25,042 nt of DNA from CAIXDB01 sp038327915 (GTDB lineage Bacteria > Patescibacteriota > Minisyncoccia > Phycocordibacterales > DATDWN01). Positions 21,889 through 25,042 of this stretch are shown piece after piece. The notes under the pieces are model-generated. The model ran no database searches and had not been told where the DNA came from. It worked only from the letters and a program-made list of their open reading frames with translations. The translations under genes were made by a program, and so were the position numbers. How positions within the stretch are numbered: position 1 is the first letter of the stretch; each line of letters starts with the position of its first letter. Where the stretch lies: contig JBBQLO010000009.1 in assembly GCA_038327915.1 (NCBI GenBank), positions 1 to 25,042 of the forward strand, written 5' to 3'.

Positions 21889-23353
21889 AATTATACCTGA
21901 TGCCACTCCAGAGATGAAAACTCTTTTTGAGACTGTCAAAAAAGTTTCTTTTTCGACGGCGGAAAAAAATAAACAGAGAGAAACCTTGCGACTATATATG
22001 CACACCCCCATACCTGCTTTTATACAGGACGACCCTTTTAATAAGGATACGAATAATTCCGTCAATTATCCCGTCCTCAGTCCATTTTTTCCACAGGTTA
22101 ATTTTTTTCATTCCTTGTTGACACAAACTCGTTTTATTACTTTTGCACTCGCACTTGTGCTCGTCGTTGGCACTGGTACAGCATTTGCTTCAAAAAATGC
22201 CTTACCAGGGGATCCTTTGTATCGGGTCAAACTCAATGTAACTGAAAAAGCTGAAACACTGCTTTCATTCGGATCTCAATCACAAGCAGAAATTGCATTA
22301 CTTCACGCCACTACTCGTTTAGAAGAGGTGGAAACCCTTACTGCTCAAGGTAAATTGAATATCAGAACAAGTACTATTATTACCAAGGAACTGCAACCAA
22401 ATTTTAAAACCCAAGCAGATAGTGTCACTGCCAATGTCGCTAATCTGCAGTCCAAAGGTCAGGCAGTCGTTGCTGCAGAAATAGCTTCGAATTTTGAAAG
22501 TTTTCTTTCTTCCCATCAGGTGGTATTAGTAGAATTAACTCAACATCAGGAAAATGCGCCTATTCATCCTTCCACTCACACCTTTCTTCGCGCACAGTCT
22601 CAGAATGAAATATATAATAAAACACAGAACGGAGTGCGGGCTGGGACACAAAATACGATACAGCAAGACACCAGCTCTCTTGTTGTTGCAAGTACATCTG
22701 TCACAAGTACGTCTGTTTCTGTTGAAGTTCTTTCAAGTTTGACAGGGGAGGTTGGTACCCATCTTCTCACTACTGCCAACGCTCGTGCTTCAGCAGAAGG
22801 TGTGGTGGCCATATCGACAGATCAAAATAAAATAAAAGAATCATCGGAGACTGCTTTGGTGGTTTCGATTCAAAAGATTAACCTTGCATCCTCAGCTGTA
22901 GCTCATGCAATAAGTACCATAAGAAGTACCACTGCAAGTAGTACAGAAAGTGAACAATCCATCAGTGTTGCTCAGTCTCGCATTTCTTCTGCAAAAGAAG
23001 ACGTGAGTGCTGGACAGACATATATACAAACGGGTGAATATGGTCAGGCATTTCTCTTGTTCAAAAAAGCTAGCCGTACTGCTGACGAAGTAAAAATAAC
23101 TTTGGAAGCAATAGACGGTATCAAGAATATTGAGAAAAAGAACAGCAAAGCTAATACGGGAGATGTACCAAAAGAAGATAAAAATTTAAATCTAAATCTA
23201 AATACCGCCACCACGACTGGTACGAGTGAGACTGCCACCACAACGGCTATAGAAAGTGATCCTGCACATTCTTCTCTTATTACATCGGAACCTACAATGA
23301 TAGTTGCAACAAGTACTGCAGTAGAAAACCTCAATACTGATTCTTTTCGGTAA
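21872..23353 (+). CDS. Membrane DUF5667 protein, probable anti-sigma factor
   Basis: The 493-residue protein has a cytoplasmic N-terminal part (1-85), one membrane helix at about 88-107 (RFITFALALVLVVGTGTAFA) and a large outside domain. This domain begins with the DUF5667 signature ASKNALPGDPLYRVKLNVTE. A helical domain follows to about 225, then a long Ser/Thr/Ala-rich helix and linker region and a Thr-rich tail. The overlap with the sigma gene and the single-helix topology make it the likely membrane anti-sigma factor, holding the sigma factor until an outside signal arrives. The cytoplasmic part has no recognisable zinc anti-sigma HxxxCxxC motif. No gene follows in this direction. Confidence 0.85.
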   Translation: MNNHTEIIPDATPEMKTLFETVKKVSFSTAEKNKQRETLRLYMHTPIPAFIQDDPFNKDTNNSVNYPVLSPFFPQVNFFHSLLTQTRFITFALALVLVVGTGTAFASKNALPGDPLYRVKLNVTEKAETLLSFGSQSQAEIALLHATTRLEEVETLTAQGKLNIRTSTIITKELQPNFKTQADSVTANVANLQSKGQAVVAAEIASNFESFLSSHQVVLVELTQHQENAPIHPSTHTFLRAQSQNEIYNKTQNGVRAGTQNTIQQDTSSLVVASTSVTSTSVSVEVLSSLTGEVGTHLLTTANARASAEGVVAISTDQNKIKESSETALVVSIQKINLASSAVAHAISTIRSTTASSTESEQSISVAQSRISSAKEDVSAGQTYIQTGEYGQAFLLFKKASRTADEVKITLEAIDGIKNIEKKNSKANTGDVPKEDKNLNLNLNTATTTGTSETATTTAIESDPAHSSLITSEPTMIVATSTAVENLNTDSFR

Positions 23354-23389
23354 AGTAAAGTGAATGGGATTGCAATCAAAAAAATCACA

Positions 23390-23424
23390 TATAAAACAAA
23401 ACCCCGTCCAAAACAGGCACGGGG
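23390..23424 (-). terminator. Rho-independent terminator for the minus-strand gene
   Basis: On the minus strand CCCCGT-loop-ACGGGG (23424 to 23402) is followed by TTTTGTTTTAT. It lies 20 bases beyond the stop of the gene at 23445. It may also limit read-through of the plus-strand anti-sigma transcript, though there is no T tract in that direction. Confidence 0.8.
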
Positions 23425-23444
23425 CTTGTTTGGTACGGGGGTGA

Positions 23445-24005
23445 CTAACTTATGTCGTCGAGAATTGCGTCGATCTGTCTCGCGACTCCCGTGCGCGTGA
23501 TCCATGGCCACCGGATTTTAACATCGAGTTTTCTGGCCAATTGATGGACGCGAAAGTTCCTCCCACGTGCACTATCGAGCTCTAACCTATAATTGTCAAG
23601 GGATACATTGGCGAGTTGCAGGTCACTCATCAGTTGACCATCTCTTTGGGCAAAGCCAGCTATTTCTTCCTCGAGTTCGGCTCGAGTCTTCCCAGACTGT
23701 GGAGCTTCGTAGCTTTCGTCTGGGCGGATGGAGCCGATACAAATCCGCCGAAATGATTCACGAAGATATCCTATCGTTTTGGTTGTGATTTTAATTGTCT
23801 CACAAAATGAAACTCCTACCGCGTACTCTTCGAGGAACTGTGGAAGATTTTCGTCCCCCAGAGTCATACACAGGTGACCTCTCTCGTTCACCAAGCTGGT
23901 GCCGTTAATGCTCATGTTGTTAAGGCCGGATCCGTCCCTGTAAGGATAACAACTAAAACCAGGAAGATCTTTTACTTTATTATTGAAGTACACTTTTGCC
24001 AACAT
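23445..24005 (-). CDS. Hypothetical protein, GC-rich orphan gene
   Basis: I do not recognise this 186-residue protein. Evidence that it is real: a Shine-Dalgarno AGAAGG five bases before the ATG, a good terminator right after the stop, and no interruption. The N-terminal half is a compact mixed domain with several Cys/Tyr (FSCYPYRDGSGLNN, HLCMTLGDENLPQF). A helix at about 107-145 (TRAELEEEIAGFAQRDGQLM) is likely coiled coil. The last 35 residues (VHQLARKLDVKIRWPWITRT then DAILDDIS) have a helix-turn-helix shape loosely like SAP or Rho-N domains. The G+C is plainly higher than that of all neighbours, and it lies next to an IS30 element, so it looks recently acquired. A phage or mobile-element cargo gene is a fair guess. 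Confidence 0.72.
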   Translation of the reverse strand: MLAKVYFNNKVKDLPGFSCYPYRDGSGLNNMSINGTSLVNERGHLCMTLGDENLPQFLEEYAVGVSFCETIKITTKTIGYLRESFRRICIGSIRPDESYEAPQSGKTRAELEEEIAGFAQRDGQLMSDLQLANVSLDNYRLELDSARGRNFRVHQLARKLDVKIRWPWITRTGVARQIDAILDDIS

Positions 24006-24108
24006 TTTTGCCTTCTTTTCGCTCGGAATTAGCTAGGGTTAGTGGGCCCAGTGCGTTCCAAAGTCGTGAAAATTCTCATTTGAAGTGCAACTCGTATAAT
24101 TGATATAT
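24006..24108. other. Gap containing the likely left end of the IS element
   Basis: The gap separates the divergent orphan gene and the transposase. GAAAATTCTCATTTGAAGTG and the bases following it up to about 24092 are the best guess at the left inverted repeat of the IS30 element. A TATAAT (24095-24100) just before the transposase ATG gives a -10. The exact boundary cannot be set without the right end, which lies outside the window. Confidence 0.4.
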
Positions 24109-25042
24109 ATGAGAACATACACGCATTTGAATCTGTATCTGCGCGATCGAATCGAATCACTTTTAGATAAAGGAGTGGAACAACAAGAGATTGCAAAGAT
24201 TGTCGGTGTACACAAAAGCACCGTCTCTCGAGAAGTGAAGAGACGGCAAAAGGAGGATGGAACCTACTCAGCTACCAATGCTGAACACAAAGCTTTGGTT
24301 AAAAGAGAGAATTCAAAGTACCAAGGAATGAAAATTGAACAGAATCAGAGACTTCGAACATACATTGTGAGTGAATTGAAACAGTATCAGTCACCAGAAT
24401 GCATTGCAGGAAAAATGAAAGAGGAAAAGAGGAGTCCTCGAGTGTCGTCCGATGCCATATATCGGTGGCTTCGGAGTTCAATGGGTCAGAGATACTGCAC
24501 ATACCTCTGTACCAAACGATACAAAAAGAAACCACACTCAGATGCACCACAGCGACAGATCATTCCCAATATGGTTAGTATACACACACTCCCTGTAGAT
24601 CCAGGATGGGTCACTGAAGGTGATACCTTCCTCTCTCCAAAGAAGGTGTCGAAAGCAAGTGCGGTCGTGGTGGTATGGAGGGATACCAAACTGATCAAAG
24701 GAGACCTGGTGAAGAGTCTCCGACCAGTGTACACCACACGAGTGATGAAGAAAATACATAGTGAGTGTATGAGTGATGTGATGATTCTTGATCAAGGTGG
24801 TGAAAACAGAGAATACGAGAAATATGGAGTACCCTCCGTATTCTGTGATCCTGCATCACCTCGACAGAAGGCACTCGTTGAAAATACCATCGGACAACTT
24901 CGCAAATGGTGGTGGCCAAAAGGTACTGACCTTTCCAAGGTTTCCAGAGAAGAGTTCCAAGAAAAAATTGAAATCATGAACAACAAATACAAAAAATCAC
25001 TCCGGTACAGGAGTGCGAATGAAGTGAGTAAAGAGTATGGTA
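24060..25042 (+). mobile_element. IS30-family insertion sequence, partial
   Basis: The element is recognised from its transposase. The left boundary is estimated as 24060-24080, because IS30 left repeats lie a few tens of bases before the gene. The element runs off the window, so its right repeat, target duplication and length are unknown. Confidence 0.75.
24109..25042 (+). CDS. IS30-family transposase, 3' end outside window
   Basis: The reading frame is open from the ATG at 24109 to the window end (311 codons, no stop). The N-terminal helix-turn-helix is QEIAKIVGVHKSTVSREVKR, typical of IS30. The DDE catalytic residues are visible: D in VTEGDTFLS, D in MILDQGGENREY, and E in SPRQKALVENTIGQLR, followed by WWWPKGTDLSKVS, the family's post-Glu signature. 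Family size is about 320-380 residues, so only the tail is missing. A perfect TATAAT nine bases before the ATG suggests a leaderless message. The gene appears intact in the visible part, and the copy could be active. Confidence 0.95.
   Translation, partial: MRTYTHLNLYLRDRIESLLDKGVEQQEIAKIVGVHKSTVSREVKRRQKEDGTYSATNAEHKALVKRENSKYQGMKIEQNQRLRTYIVSELKQYQSPECIAGKMKEEKRSPRVSSDAIYRWLRSSMGQRYCTYLCTKRYKKKPHSDAPQRQIIPNMVSIHTLPVDPGWVTEGDTFLSPKKVSKASAVVVVWRDTKLIKGDLVKSLRPVYTTRVMKKIHSECMSDVMILDQGGENREYEKYGVPSVFCDPASPRQKALVENTIGQLRKWWWPKGTDLSKVSREEFQEKIEIMNNKYKKSLRYRSANEVSKEYG

Noticed and set aside
22087..22096. TTTTCCACA-like DnaA box in the DUF5667 gene
   Set aside because: It is a variant 9-mer within a coding sequence, with no cluster of further boxes and no AT-rich unwinding element; likely chance.
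1..25042. CRISPR array
   Set aside because: No set of regularly spaced direct repeats with unique spacers appears; the left-edge repeats are too few and irregular (25 and 45 bases apart).

Overview
The window most likely comes from a small-genome candidate-phyla-radiation bacterium (Patescibacteria, probably a Parcubacteria/Paceibacteria lineage). This is inferred from style, not from a marker gene: the DNA is AT-rich, genes are compact, there are many small membrane-anchored or secreted proteins, and RRM, DUF192, DUF5667 and single-copy nrdAB genes occur together. TGA is used as a normal stop (for example after the gene ending at 5695 and after the sigma factor), so the SR1/Gracilibacteria glycine recoding does not apply. 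Several genes have a -10-like element only 5-12 bases before the ATG, which suggests leaderless mRNAs. Others (the RRM gene, the CDP-alcohol transferase and the minus-strand gene at 24005) have a clear Shine-Dalgarno sequence.

Region by region. 1-195 holds short repeats and hairpins. 196-5695 is a tightly packed plus-strand run: an exported/membrane DUF2892 protein, a probable type IIG restriction-modification enzyme, then TspO, a SOUL haem-binding protein, a biliverdin/flavin-reductase-like NAD(P)-binding protein and an unrecognised conserved-looking protein. The TspO-SOUL-reductase set points to tetrapyrrole handling. 5696-6344 is non-coding and full of inverted repeats, ending in a terminator. 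6345-7014 (minus) carries a secreted protein made of 11-residue repeats and a tRNA-Gly(CCC). 7095-10784 carries an MBL-fold NAPE-PLD-like hydrolase, a GNAT acetyltransferase (minus), a membrane-anchored cyclophilin, an RRM RNA-binding protein behind a structured leader, and a DUF192 protein.

11046-15026 is nrdA-nrdB. The R2 subunit has phenylalanine where the radical tyrosine should be and glutamate at the first metal-ligand position, as in the Chlamydia class Ic Mn/Fe enzyme. The R1 subunit has an extremely long C-terminal arm. A consensus DnaA box sits in the upstream region. 15082-20142 looks like an envelope-lipid cluster: CDP-alcohol phosphatidyltransferase, DedA-family protein, alpha/beta hydrolase, two GT4-type glycosyltransferases and a sphingomyelin-synthase-like PAP2_C protein. 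20196-23353 encodes a membrane-anchored matrixin-like metalloprotease, an ECF-type sigma factor and an overlapping membrane DUF5667 protein that is probably its anti-sigma factor. 23445-24005 (minus) is a more GC-rich orphan gene. The window ends inside an IS30-family transposase.

The observations most worth following are the class Ic RNR with its long R1 arm and DnaA box, the porphyrin-linked gene set, the sphingomyelin-synthase-like glycolipid cluster, the 11-residue-repeat secreted protein, and the leaderless-looking promoters.
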